The position numbers and the translations under genes were made by a program. A DNA stretch of 40,767 bases, from positions 1 to 40,767 of the forward strand of contig NZ_FOXA01000021.1 of assembly GCF_900115595.1 (NCBI RefSeq), read 5' to 3'. The notes under the pieces are model-generated. The model did no database searches, was not told the DNA's origin, and was given only the letters and a program-made list of their open reading frames with translations. Each line of letters starts with the position of its first letter. Positions within the stretch are counted from its first letter, which is position 1. The DNA comes from Tranquillimonas alkanivorans. GTDB lineage: Bacteria > Pseudomonadota > Alphaproteobacteria > Rhodobacterales > Rhodobacteraceae. Positions 16,132-23,890 of this stretch are shown piece by piece.

Positions 16132-17357
16132 TTACACCGTGACGAGGGCACAGATCAGAAGCGATACCACGGCTCCGACCGTCATGACGTAGCCACCATT
16201 CCATCGCCAAGCCACGAGCGCGGGGCTCACGTTACCATATGCTGCGATCAGCAAGACTGACGCCGTGAAGGGCGAGGTGACGCCACTGAGGGCCCAATCG
16301 CTGGTGATAGCGGAAACCATGGCAACGGGTGCGATGCCCAGCACCTCCGGTGAAGGCAAAAGCGGACCGATGAGCGATACTGCCAAGATCGGGTTCATCC
16401 CGATCTGGCCTGTAATGGGGACGAGCCAAAAGACTCCGACGAGTAGCAGCGCGGCAGGGATCGAGCTCAGATCGATGCCGGCGGTATCAACCAACGGGCT
16501 TGCAATGGCAGACCCCAATGTGCCGATGAATCCCGCCATTGATAAAAGGACCAGTTCACCGTTCAGTCCGGGGAGCTCGCGGGTCGCGAAATCGGCCACG
16601 CTATCACACACCGCGGCGGCAGGATGATCTCCGACCGCTTGGAGGGCGACCCACCCCATGGCGATCAGCGGCACCAGAGCCATGACGGCTCCGAAGACCT
16701 GAACACCGAAAGTGAAGTGGACCGTACCGGCCGAGGCAAGGACCAGGTTGAGGAGCGTAATCAGGGGGCTCAGATGGTGGAGCCAAGCACGGCCTGACGA
16801 GTCTTGTGCCGGTGGCGGATGACCGGAGGGGGGTGGCTTGGTTGCGAGACTGCCGAGCAGAGATATCGAGCCGTAAAGGAGGATCAGTCCGAAGAGGTGA
16901 CCGCCGATCGTGAGGGCGAGGTAGCGCTTCCCCGGCGCCTGGTTTGCCAGGAAGCGACCGCACTCGATAATGGAGGGAGACTTGGACGCGGCTGACCGTA
17001 TCGCCGTCAGCGCGCAGAAGAGCGCAGAAGAGCGCAGAAGAGCGCAGAAGAGCGCAGAAGAGCGCAGAAGAGCGCAGCAATGGAGCTCGCCCGGGTCAAG
17101 GCATCGAATATGGCCTCGTCCCAATTTGGCAGGGTGCTGACCGCGATTACGGTGAGCAGGGCACCGATCAGCAGAAAAACCCGGCGTGACATGGCCACCT
17201 GCGGGCCGAAGGCGGCCAGTCCGCAAAGAGCGAATGCTCCGGCGATGTAGGAGAGAGCAGGAAATCCGGTAAACTGGTAGGGGATGGTTGTGAGCAGGTT
17301 GGCAACCATGAGGAAGCCGCCGATCTGGTCGCGCCATTTCGGTGACCCGAAATTCAA
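16132..17357 (-). CDS. Polytopic membrane protein (transporter-like), split by a decanucleotide repeat; phase-variable candidate
   Basis: Two halves of one membrane protein lie in different minus-strand frames. The 5' half starts at TTG 17357 (AGGA five bases upstream) and runs MNFGSPKWRDQIGGFL, TTIPYQFTGFPALSY and RRVFLLIGALLTVIAV into the repeat, then stops at 17007 after 116 residues. The 3' half continues from the repeat as ALTAIRSAASKSPSIIECGR and GKRYLALTIGGHLFGLILL to VSLLICALVTV, stopping at 16132. Adding one 10-bp unit or deleting two joins them in frame (411 or 401 residues); both totals divide exactly by three. About ten hydrophobic segments are visible, including ITGQIGMNPILAVSLIGPLL. 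The family is not recognised; the architecture suggests an ion-coupled carrier. Alternatives are a decaying gene or a miscounted repeat. Confidence 0.7.
17012..17077. repeat. Tandem decanucleotide repeat (gcgcagaaga), 6.6 copies
   Basis: Six perfect copies of GCGCAGAAGA plus GCGCAG lie head to tail. The unit length is not a multiple of three, so each gain or loss shifts the reading frame. On the coding (minus) strand three units encode the decapeptide SSALFCALLR. Because 30 bp is the common period, all three frames give the same circular decapeptide and none contains a stop. The single-unit ancestral form would read IAALFCALTAIRS in frame with both halves of the gene, so copy numbers of 1, 4, 7 are in frame and the present 6 is out. 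Confidence 0.95.
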
Positions 17358-17633
17358 TATTCCTGCCTCTTTGGGAAGTGCCTGCGGCGCGCAGTGTCAT
17401 GCGCCATCCCCGGAGTGTCCAGACTGCCTCCCGTCCAGATCGGGTTCGCTGAGCATCGGGTGCAGGCTCCTTCCGCGAGCCAAGCCCAAAAATGCCTGAG
17501 CGACCGATCAGACCAAGCCGGAGCGCTCAGGTCCCTATCGGCTGGCGCGCGCAGCGAAGGTCTTGCAGTATCGCGGAAAGGAGACAGTAGCGCATGTTTA
17601 CCAAGTACGTGACCGTGACCGGGATACCTGCCC
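17358..17633. other. Divergent intergenic region
   Basis: These 276 bases separate the repeat-split membrane protein gene from the SDR gene and must carry both promoters. I see no confident -35/-10 pair, no long palindrome and no small gene with a good ribosome-binding site. Confidence 0.4.
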
Positions 17634-18368
17634 ATGAGTAAGCGGATCGCTCTGACCGGAACCGCTTCGGCGCTCGGTGTCGCCATTGTACGGGAGCTTT
17701 ATGCCAAAGATCTTTCCGTCGTGGGCCTGAGCGAGTCCATCTCTCCCCACCTGGGATGGCATCACGTCGATCTGACCGATGCCGCAGCGGTTGCGAACCT
17801 AAGGACCGGCGTTCTCGACGGGCTCATCAACGCTGCGGAGCGGCTTCCCGAGGACGGAGGAGCGGTAGAGATCCTTGAATTCAACTGGTTCTGCACGCGC
17901 CTCCTTACAGACACCCTGCTACCGCAACTGGCCCCCGGCGCGGCGATCGCCACCTTGGCTTCGAGAGCCGGGCGAGAATGGCGGAAAAACCTGAGCCAGG
18001 TTCGGCGCCTGATGGCATTGCCTCACTCGGATCGCTTGCCCGATTTCGTGCGTAACGAGAAGATCGACCCGGATCGGGCATACGCCTTGTCCAAGGAAGC
18101 GCACATCGTGTGGACCAAGCAAAATGCTGGGGTCCTGAGAGCGCGCGACCTGCGCGCTAACACGATCAGTCCTGCCGCTGATGGCGGCCCTGAGCCGGCA
18201 GACGGCAAGAACCGGCAAAAGGCACATCTCGGCAGCGTCGCGGCCGTCGCCGGTTTCTTGGTGGACAGGGGCAGTAGCTGGATACACGGACAAGATCTTA
18301 TCGTAGACGGCGGGTGCTCTGCCGCGCAGGAGGCCCAGGCCTTGGGGCTGAACTCGCAGACGTATTGA
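17634..18368 (+). CDS. SDR-family oxidoreductase, 3-alpha-hydroxysteroid-dehydrogenase-like
   Basis: A 244-residue SDR. The cofactor motif TGTASALG (8-15) is followed by VVGLSES; the usual NNAG is degenerate (INAA, 65-68). Tyr150 and Lys154 in YALSKEA, Ser110 in TLASRAG, and the C-terminal WIHGQDLIVDGG are retained. The compact N-terminal half with a missing helix and a 25-30 residue insertion before the YxxxK motif (EWRKNLSQVRRLMALPHSDR) is the layout of bacterial 3-alpha-hydroxysteroid/coniferyl-alcohol-type dehydrogenases. It stands alone on the plus strand, divergent from the membrane protein gene. Its ribosome-binding site is weak (GGGATA). The substrate is unknown; the family call is moderate. 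Confidence 0.78.
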   Translation: MSKRIALTGTASALGVAIVRELYAKDLSVVGLSESISPHLGWHHVDLTDAAAVANLRTGVLDGLINAAERLPEDGGAVEILEFNWFCTRLLTDTLLPQLAPGAAIATLASRAGREWRKNLSQVRRLMALPHSDRLPDFVRNEKIDPDRAYALSKEAHIVWTKQNAGVLRARDLRANTISPAADGGPEPADGKNRQKAHLGSVAAVAGFLVDRGSSWIHGQDLIVDGGCSAAQEAQALGLNSQTY

Positions 18369-18481
18369 ACTCGAATGGCTGTTTCGGCGGATTGGGTGCC
18401 GGATCTGACCGCGGGTTCTCGGTCGCGAGGAGCTGCGGATCAGGACAGGCGCCCTGCCCCACGGCATCGAAGAATGAAGGA

Positions 18482-18513
18482 GGAGGCGCGATTAAGCCTG
18501 CATTCACGCCTCC
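18482..18513. terminator. Possible bidirectional terminator hairpin between convergent genes
   Basis: GGAGGCG and CGCCTCC form a 7-bp stem with an 18-base loop in the 156-base gap between the convergent SDR and DHDPS-like genes. There is no T-run, so this is a weak candidate. Confidence 0.3.
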
Positions 18514-18524
18514 CCCTAACTTCC

Positions 18525-19454
18525 TCAAGACGTAGATCCGCAGTCCGGGTCCCGGGCCGCCAGACGCCGCAGAAGCCGCTCTACCTCGTCCCGCGCCTCT
18601 TCGCTCAGGCTTGGCCCCGGCGTGCGGAGAGCGTCGTGAGCGATGGCGCCCCGCTGCTTCAGGATGTACTTTCGTACCGCAAGTCCGACCCCCGCCTGTT
18701 GTTCGTACCGCAGAAGAGGCAGGTGCGCGTCGAAGATGTCGGAGGCGGCCCCGTCGTCATGCTCCGATAGGTCGACCACCCTGCGCAGCATCTCCGGGAA
18801 GGCGTAGCCCGTCATCGCTCCGTCAGCGCCGCGCTGCATCTCGAAGTCGAGGAACATTCCGCCGTTTCCGCACAGAATAGAAATCGGTCGCATCTCTCCT
18901 TGCTGCTGCCAGCGACGGAGAGCGGTAAGCTTCTCGAGTCCCGGCCAGTCCTCGTGCTTGAGCATGACGCAGGAAGGGATCTCCTCGACGATCTGCCGGA
19001 TGACGCGCGGTGCCATGACGACGCCCGTCGCAGTCGGGTGGTCCTGCAGGACGAAGGGGATGTCCTCGCCGATCGCCCGGACCGCGTTGCGGACCCAGCC
19101 GGCGATCTGCTCGTCCGTCCGCATGGCTGCGGGCGGTGTCATCATGACGCCGGCGGCTCCAAACTCCATGGACTTCAGCGCGAGGCTGCGCATCGCCACA
19201 AAGCCCGGCGCCGATACGCCGACAATGACGGATTTGCCTGCGGCCGCCGCGACGATCTCCCGCACGACAGCCTCGCTCTCCTCGGGAAGAAGCTTCTGGG
19301 CTTCTCCGAGGATGCCGAGGATGGTCAGGCCGTCGACCTTCCGTTCCAGGTACCACTCGGTCATGGGGCGGAGGGAGGCCAGGTCCAAGGCGCCATCCGG
19401 CTTGAAGGGGGTGGGCGTGATCGCAAAGACGCCCTTCGTTCGGTGCGAGATCAT
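18525..19454 (-). CDS. Dihydrodipicolinate-synthase/N-acetylneuraminate-lyase family aldolase, atypical
   Basis: A 309-residue (beta/alpha)8 class I aldolase of the DHDPS superfamily. Visible landmarks are ITPTPFKPDGALD (12-24), DGLTILGILGEAQKL (41-55, corresponding to the G-T-T-G-E loop but lacking the threonines), the Schiff-base Lys166 in CVMLKHEDWPG, and ILCGNGGMFLDFEMQRGADG. The catalytic tyrosine loop, usually P-Y-Y, reads MTPPAAMRTDE, so the proton-relay tyrosine is missing. That argues against lysine biosynthesis and for another pyruvate-type retro-aldol or dehydratase reaction. The ATG at 19454 overlaps the RraA stop (ATGA) and has AAGGCAGGG upstream. Last gene of the SDR/RraA/aldolase operon. 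Confidence 0.85.
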   Translation of the reverse strand: MISHRTKGVFAITPTPFKPDGALDLASLRPMTEWYLERKVDGLTILGILGEAQKLLPEESEAVVREIVAAAAGKSVIVGVSAPGFVAMRSLALKSMEFGAAGVMMTPPAAMRTDEQIAGWVRNAVRAIGEDIPFVLQDHPTATGVVMAPRVIRQIVEEIPSCVMLKHEDWPGLEKLTALRRWQQQGEMRPISILCGNGGMFLDFEMQRGADGAMTGYAFPEMLRRVVDLSEHDDGAASDIFDAHLPLLRYEQQAGVGLAVRKYILKQRGAIAHDALRTPGPSLSEEARDEVERLLRRLAARDPDCGSTS

Positions 19455-20170
19455 TGCCCTGCCTTCCACTCGTCATAACGTGCGCGGGTTTCTCCGTTCA
19501 TCGGGTAGAGCCCGGGCAGCGTCTCACCGCGGCCGACCTCATCCACGATCCAGCCCTCCATCCGCTCCTGTTCCGGCGCTTCGTCGAGCACCTCGCCCAG
19601 CAGGGCGGCGGGAATGACGACCGCCCCGTCGCGGTCCGCCACGATGGTGTCGCCGGGAATCACGCAGACGCCCCCGCAGCCTACCGTATCCTCCCACCCG
19701 ACGAAGGTCAGACCGGCGACGGACGGAGGTGCGGCCGCGCCACGGCACCAGACGGAAAGGCCGGTGCCCAGAACGCCCTCGAGATCCCGGACGACCCCGT
19801 CGGTCACCAGGCCGGCGGCGCCCCTTTTGACCATGCGTGCGCAGAGGATGTCGCCGAACACTCCCGCGTCGTCCACGCCATTGGCGTCAATGACCGCGAA
19901 GGCCCCCTCGGGCATCGCCTCGATGGCCGCTCGCGTCGAGATGGGGCTGCCCCAGCTCGCCGGCGTCGCGAGATCCTCGCGCGCCGGGACGAAGCGGAAA
20001 GTGAAGGCTGGGCCCACCACGCGGTCCTGGCCGTTCCTGAGCGGCATCGCGCCGCGCATCCAGACGTTGCGCAGGCCCTTCTTGAGCAGGATCGTCGTGA
20101 GCGTGGCGGTGGTGACGCCCTTCAGGATCTCGATGGCTTCGGCGTCGAGAGGACGGGTTTCGGTCGTCAT
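19451..20170 (-). CDS. RraA-family aldolase/decarboxylase-like protein (HMG/CHA aldolase type)
   Basis: A 239-residue RraA-superfamily protein. The metal and substrate loop GDILCARMVKRGAAGLVTDG continues into VVRDLEGV, containing the conserved G-D-x-x-x-x and D-G-x-x-R-D motifs of class II pyruvate aldolases such as 4-hydroxy-4-methyl-2-oxoglutarate aldolase. AFTFRFVPAREDL and the closing VIPGDTIVADRDGAVVIP are also typical. The length exceeds plain RraA regulators (about 160) because of N- and C-terminal helices, as in the catabolic aldolases. It sits between an SDR (13 bases upstream) and the DHDPS-like gene (overlapping), so it probably cleaves a hydroxylated 2-oxo acid. A second RraA-type gene lies at 23171-23890. 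Confidence 0.87.
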   Translation of the reverse strand: MTTETRPLDAEAIEILKGVTTATLTTILLKKGLRNVWMRGAMPLRNGQDRVVGPAFTFRFVPAREDLATPASWGSPISTRAAIEAMPEGAFAVIDANGVDDAGVFGDILCARMVKRGAAGLVTDGVVRDLEGVLGTGLSVWCRGAAAPPSVAGLTFVGWEDTVGCGGVCVIPGDTIVADRDGAVVIPAALLGEVLDEAPEQERMEGWIVDEVGRGETLPGLYPMNGETRARYDEWKAGQ

Positions 20171-20182
20171 GTCGGGTGTCCT

Positions 20183-20968
20183 TCAGATGCTGGGAATGTA
20201 GCCGCCGTCGATCCGGATCTGCGACCCGGTGACGTAGCCGGCGCGCTCGGAGGCGAGGAAGGCGACCATGTCGGCGTACTCGTGCGGCTCGCCGTACCGC
20301 CCCATGGGGATGGCGGCATGACTCTCGGCGCGGACGTCCTCGACGCTCCGGTTCTCCCGCTCGGCCTTCTTCTCGTCGAGGAAGGTGATGCGCTTGGTGG
20401 CGACGCGGCCGGGCATGACCACGTTGCATGTGACGCCGTCCTTGCCGACTTCGGCCGCGACAGTCTTGGACCACCCGACGAGCGACAGGCGCAGGGCATT
20501 GGAGATGCCGAGGTTCGGGATCGGTGCGGCCACGCCCGACGAAGTCGACGTGATGATACGACCCCAGCCGCGCTCCCGCATGCCTGGCAGGACCCGGTCG
20601 GCTATGCTCATTACCGACACCACCATCGAGTCGAAGAACTTGCGCCAAGTTTCGGGGTTTTGTACGGATGCCGGACCCGGCGGCGGGCCACCGGTCACGG
20701 CGACGAGGATGTCGATGGAGCCCAGCCGCGTTTCCACCTCGCCGACTTTGCCGTCCACGTCGTCAATCAGGCTCAGATCCCATTCCAGGGCGATTGCTTC
20801 GCCGCCGGCCTCCGCAATAGCCTCGACCGTCGCGGTCGCCGCAGCCTTGTCAAGATCCGCGGCCGCGACTTTTGCACCTTCATCCGCAAGCGTCCGCGCG
20901 ATGGCGCCTCCGAGACCGCCACCCGCGCCCAGCACGAGCGCCGTGCGTCCTTTCAAGCCCAGCTCCAT
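20183..20968 (-). CDS. SDR-family protein lacking the catalytic Tyr/Lys (BKR-like)
   Basis: A 261-residue Rossmann protein. The cofactor-binding region LVLGAGGGLGGAIA (11-24) and acidic AAADLD are close to normal, and the C-terminus YVTGSQIRIDGGYI is typical. The active-site helix, however, reads STSSGVAAPIPNLGISNALR: the serine cluster is present while the YxxxK of classical SDRs is replaced by ISNAL. This matches the atypical BKR-like SDR subgroup (cd05344 as I recall it), in which the tetrad is not conserved. NAG is likewise replaced by VTGGPPPG. It may use another residue or act on an unusual substrate. First gene of the operon, divergent from LysR across 93 bases. Confidence 0.85.
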   Translation of the reverse strand: MELGLKGRTALVLGAGGGLGGAIARTLADEGAKVAAADLDKAAATATVEAIAEAGGEAIALEWDLSLIDDVDGKVGEVETRLGSIDILVAVTGGPPPGPASVQNPETWRKFFDSMVVSVMSIADRVLPGMRERGWGRIITSTSSGVAAPIPNLGISNALRLSLVGWSKTVAAEVGKDGVTCNVVMPGRVATKRITFLDEKKAERENRSVEDVRAESHAAIPMGRYGEPHEYADMVAFLASERAGYVTGSQIRIDGGYIPSI

Positions 20969-21008
20969 GGAGCCTCCATTCCTTCATTCATCCATTCAAG
21001 AAGGATTT

Positions 21009-21062
21009 AACCGAAGTTCTGATGCGCGTATTCTTCTTTCACAACGAAAGGATGGTTCGGTT
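21009..21062. promoter_or_regulatory. Inverted repeats in the SDR/LysR divergent region
   Basis: Two symmetric elements lie in this 93-base gap: AACCGAA (21009-21015) with TTCGGTT (21056-21062), and a tighter TTCTTTC-ACAAC-GAAAGGA (21034-21052, six of seven pairs). LysR regulators typically bind T-N11-A type dyads between divergent genes, so the inner dyad is the better operator candidate. The outer arm overlaps the LysR TTG start. Binding is inferred. Confidence 0.38.
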
Positions 21063-21943
21063 TGGAGACCAAGAATCTTGAGACTCTGAGGGCGGTCGCC
21101 CAGCAGGGGTCACTTGCCGGAGCAGCACAGGTGCTGAACGTCACTGCGAACGCTGTGGCGCAGCGAATTCGAGTGCTGGAGACGGAACTCGGCGTCCCCC
21201 TCCTCGCCCGTGCGGGCAGGAAGGTCCGCCCGACGCGGGCCGGTCACGCCGTTCTCGAACGCCTGCCGGGCATCTTGCGGGACGTGCGAGACCTGCACGC
21301 CGCGGCAGCCGGAGGAGAGATCGCCGGAGAATTGAAGATTGGAGCCATCGCCACAGCACTGACGGGTCTACTTCCGGAGGTGCTGGAGCATCTCGCGCGA
21401 GACCACCCCGGCCTACGCCTGCACCTGGAGCCGGGCACCTCCAGCGAACTGTATGAGCGGACGCGCGATGGCGCACTTGACGCGGCTGCCATCGTCGAGC
21501 CGGAATTCGACCTCCCAAAGCTGCTCAGCTTCCGCCTGTGGCGGCGCGAGCCCCTGATTTTGCTTGTTCCAGAAGCCGAGGGCCGGGAGGATCCGCTAAT
21601 GATCCTCCGAACCGAGCCGGTCATTATTTATGATCGAGGTCAGTGGGGCGGTCGTTTGGCCGCGAGATGGCTTGAGCAACAGCGCATGCCCCTTCAAACG
21701 CTCTTCGAGCTCGATGCCCTTGATACGATCGCGGTCCTGGTAGGCCGAGGGCTCGGCGTGTCGGTGGTGCCGGAATGGGCTGGGCCGAGGCCGGAAGGGG
21801 TGCGCCTGCGCAGCTTGCCCCTTCCGGATCCGGCTCCAGAGCGAAGGATCGGAATGATCTATCCACGCAATGGCGCGCGAACTCATCTGGTCGACGTGCT
21901 GCTCAACGCAGCCGAAGCCTCCCTTTCTACCTCCGACCGGTGA
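21062..21943 (+). CDS. LysR-family transcriptional regulator
   Basis: A 293-residue LTTR. The N-terminal helix-turn-helix (residues 3-60) reads LETLRAVAQQGSLAGAAQVL then NVTANAVAQRIRVLETELGV, followed by the PLLARAGRKVRPTRAGHAVL wing. The LysR substrate-binding domain begins GELKIGAIATALTGLLPEVL and contains GVSVVPEW. The start is a TTG: an in-frame stop lies about 45 bases upstream and no ATG or GTG is available, while AAAGGATGG precedes it. It separates two minus-strand operons that each encode an RraA-type protein and probably regulates the divergent SDR/RraA/aldolase operon. Its last 61 bases overlap the end of the convergent FMN dehydrogenase gene. Confidence 0.9.
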   Translation: METKNLETLRAVAQQGSLAGAAQVLNVTANAVAQRIRVLETELGVPLLARAGRKVRPTRAGHAVLERLPGILRDVRDLHAAAAGGEIAGELKIGAIATALTGLLPEVLEHLARDHPGLRLHLEPGTSSELYERTRDGALDAAAIVEPEFDLPKLLSFRLWRREPLILLVPEAEGREDPLMILRTEPVIIYDRGQWGGRLAARWLEQQRMPLQTLFELDALDTIAVLVGRGLGVSVVPEWAGPRPEGVRLRSLPLPDPAPERRIGMIYPRNGARTHLVDVLLNAAEASLSTSDR

Positions 21944-23184
21944 AGGACAAAGCGGGAATTTCCGTTCGCGTCTCGTATCCCCGATAGAGACTGAAGCCCG
22001 ATCATGGCCATGTTCCGATCGATTTCTTCCGACAGGATGTCGATCGCCCGGGTTACGCCGGACCGGCCGGCAAGAGCCGCGGCGTAGAGGAAAGGCCGTC
22101 CGACGAAAGCGAAGTCCGCCCCGAGTGCCAGCGCCTTGAGAACCTCTGTGCCGCGCCTGAGCCCGCTGTCGATAAGAACGGGCACGTCCGGCCCCGCTGC
22201 GGCACGGATGCCGGGCAGTGCGTCGAGGGGCGCGATCATGCTGTCGAGCTGACGGCCACCATGACTCGAGACTATCAGCCCGTCGCACCCCATCTCGAGG
22301 GCGCGGCTCGCGTCATCCGGGCGCAGGACGCCCTTGAGGATCAGGTTTCCCTTCCAATGCTTCCGTGCTGTCTCGAGGTGCTCCCATGCGAAAGCCTCCC
22401 GGCCGCTGAACGAACGCTCGATGTTGCGCGCGACGATCGGTGGACCTTCGCCCACGTCGAGGTTCGCGAAGCGCGGCATGCCATGCCGCATAAGCGTCCT
22501 GAACGCCGTCCCAAATGACCAGGCCGGGCGGGTGGCGCCCTGCAGGAACAGCTTCGGTGTCGGCGCGATTGGAGTTACGAAGCGATTCCGCTTGTCGATT
22601 TCCCGGTTCCCGTTAACCGGAACGTCGGCCGTGACGACGAGCGTCTCGAACCCTGCGGCGGCGACCCGCTCGACCATCGCCCGGACGCGATCATGGTCGC
22701 CGGGGAAGTAGGCTTGGAACCAATGGCTCGGCCCCTCCTTAGCGACACGTTCGAGCGGTGTAAGCGAGGTCGCACTCAGGATCGCGACGGTCTCGCGGTC
22801 ATGTGCGCCATTGGCGAGTGCGACATCACCATCGTAGGCGGCGAGTGCCGACAGACCCATTGGAGCAATGCCGAAGGGACGGGAGTAGCGCCTCCCGAAC
22901 AGGCTCACCGACTGGTCCCTATCCTTGGTGCCGCGGAGCACGTTTGGAGAAAAGAGATACTTCTCGTACGCGCCCCGGCTGCCTGAATATGCTGCGCCGG
23001 ACTCGGCGTGACCCACTACATACCCGAAGATCGGAACCGGCAGATGCCGGCGTGCGCGTGCTTCGAGGTCGTCGAGGGAGACTACGCCGCGCATGCTCCT
23101 CGGAACGTTCTGGCGTACCGGGGCAGCCGTTTCGGGGCCGCGGGACGCAACGGAGGATTTGCTGGAGGACTCAGCGGCTGTCAT
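21883..23184 (-). CDS. FMN-dependent 2-hydroxyacid dehydrogenase/oxidase (LldD/glycolate oxidase family)
   Basis: A 433-residue (beta/alpha)8 flavoprotein that oxidises an L-2-hydroxy acid to its 2-oxo acid. Seen: SLDDLEARARRHLPVPIFGY, FGIAPMGLSALAAYDGD, SATSLTPLERVAKE, the substrate segment HWFQAYFPGD, VTADVPVNGNRE, ILKGVLRPDDA with the FMN lysine, the catalytic His-Gly-Gly-Arg in VSSHGGRQLDS, and VLIDSGLRRGTEVLKALALGA followed by FVGRPFLYA. The start ATG at 23184 lies inside the upstream RraA gene (14-base overlap); a GTG at 23211 is an alternative. The N-terminal 35 residues and C-terminal tail are longer than usual, and the tail overlaps the LysR gene. Third gene of the 2-hydroxyacid operon. 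Confidence 0.9.
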   Translation of the reverse strand: MTAAESSSKSSVASRGPETAAPVRQNVPRSMRGVVSLDDLEARARRHLPVPIFGYVVGHAESGAAYSGSRGAYEKYLFSPNVLRGTKDRDQSVSLFGRRYSRPFGIAPMGLSALAAYDGDVALANGAHDRETVAILSATSLTPLERVAKEGPSHWFQAYFPGDHDRVRAMVERVAAAGFETLVVTADVPVNGNREIDKRNRFVTPIAPTPKLFLQGATRPAWSFGTAFRTLMRHGMPRFANLDVGEGPPIVARNIERSFSGREAFAWEHLETARKHWKGNLILKGVLRPDDASRALEMGCDGLIVSSHGGRQLDSMIAPLDALPGIRAAAGPDVPVLIDSGLRRGTEVLKALALGADFAFVGRPFLYAAALAGRSGVTRAIDILSEEIDRNMAMIGLQSLSGIRDANGNSRFVLHRSEVEREASAALSSTSTR

Positions 23185-23890
23185 CGCGGTACGTTCCTTC
23201 GTAGATGACACAGCCTCGCTCGTTCAGCAGCCGGTCCACCCAGGCCCGATCCACGCCGCCATCCCGTATCGAGGCGAGCTCTTTGGTTTCCGCCTCGAGC
23301 TTCGCCTCGCCGGCAGACAAAATTTGGTCGGCATCCGCAGCGGGGATGGAGAGAACGCCGTCCCCGTCGCCGACGATCAGATCCCCGGGATTGACCACCA
23401 TGCCGCCGATGCGCACCGGGACGTTTACCTCTCCGGGTCCGTCTTTGTAGGGACCTCGATGGGTGATGCCGCGGGCAAACATGGGCATTCCCATCTCGGC
23501 GATCTCGTCCCGATCACGGACGGCCCCATCGACCACGAACCCCTCCACGCCCTTCGTCTTGCCGAGGAGCGCCATGATCTCTCCCATGATCGCCGTGGTC
23601 AGATCGCCACCGGCGTCGACCAGGATCACGTCGCCAGGGCGGGCCATGTCGATCGCCTTGTGAACGACAAGGTTGTCGCCGGGCCTCGTGCGCACTGTCA
23701 GAGCGGTGCCGGCGATCGACTTGCTCCCTTTGGCCCAGTGTATGGGAAATATGCCTGCGCCGCCCGCATCCATGCGGTTCATCATGTCGGAGATGTTCGC
23801 CACCGGCAGACGCCGGGCTCGGTCGATCAGCCTGGAATCAATCTGCGAAGCGCATCCGAAGACGCGAAAGCCGTTGCTCACCTTGTTCAT
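23171..23890 (-). CDS. RraA-family protein (class II aldolase-like)
   Basis: A 239-residue RraA-type protein. It contains LPVANISDMMNRM, the GTALTVRTRPGDNLVVHKAI stretch, GDVILVDAGGDLTTAIMGEI, and the metal/substrate motif VEGFVVDGAVRDRDEIAEM with the conserved D-G-x-x-R-D. NPGDLIVGDGDGVLSIP is the usual closing strand. It shares only family-level motifs with the RraA protein at 19451-20170, so the two are not a recent duplication. Its start overlaps the 2-hydroxyacid dehydrogenase stop (ATGA at 23887-23890) and its end overlaps the FMN dehydrogenase start, so the three genes are tightly coupled. Aldol cleavage or decarboxylation of the 2-oxo acid made by the FMN enzyme is the natural reading. 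Confidence 0.87.
   Translation of the reverse strand: MNKVSNGFRVFGCASQIDSRLIDRARRLPVANISDMMNRMDAGGAGIFPIHWAKGSKSIAGTALTVRTRPGDNLVVHKAIDMARPGDVILVDAGGDLTTAIMGEIMALLGKTKGVEGFVVDGAVRDRDEIAEMGMPMFARGITHRGPYKDGPGEVNVPVRIGGMVVNPGDLIVGDGDGVLSIPAADADQILSAGEAKLEAETKELASIRDGGVDRAWVDRLLNERGCVIYEGTYRDDSR

Noticed and set aside
16604-17080. Third-frame minus-strand product through the repeat (158 codons)
   Set aside because: Downstream of the repeat it is Arg/Pro-rich and lacks membrane character, so it is not an alternative functional product.
18525-19454. Naming the aldolase dapA
   Set aside because: Missing tyrosine and GTTGE loop, and no lysine-biosynthesis neighbours.
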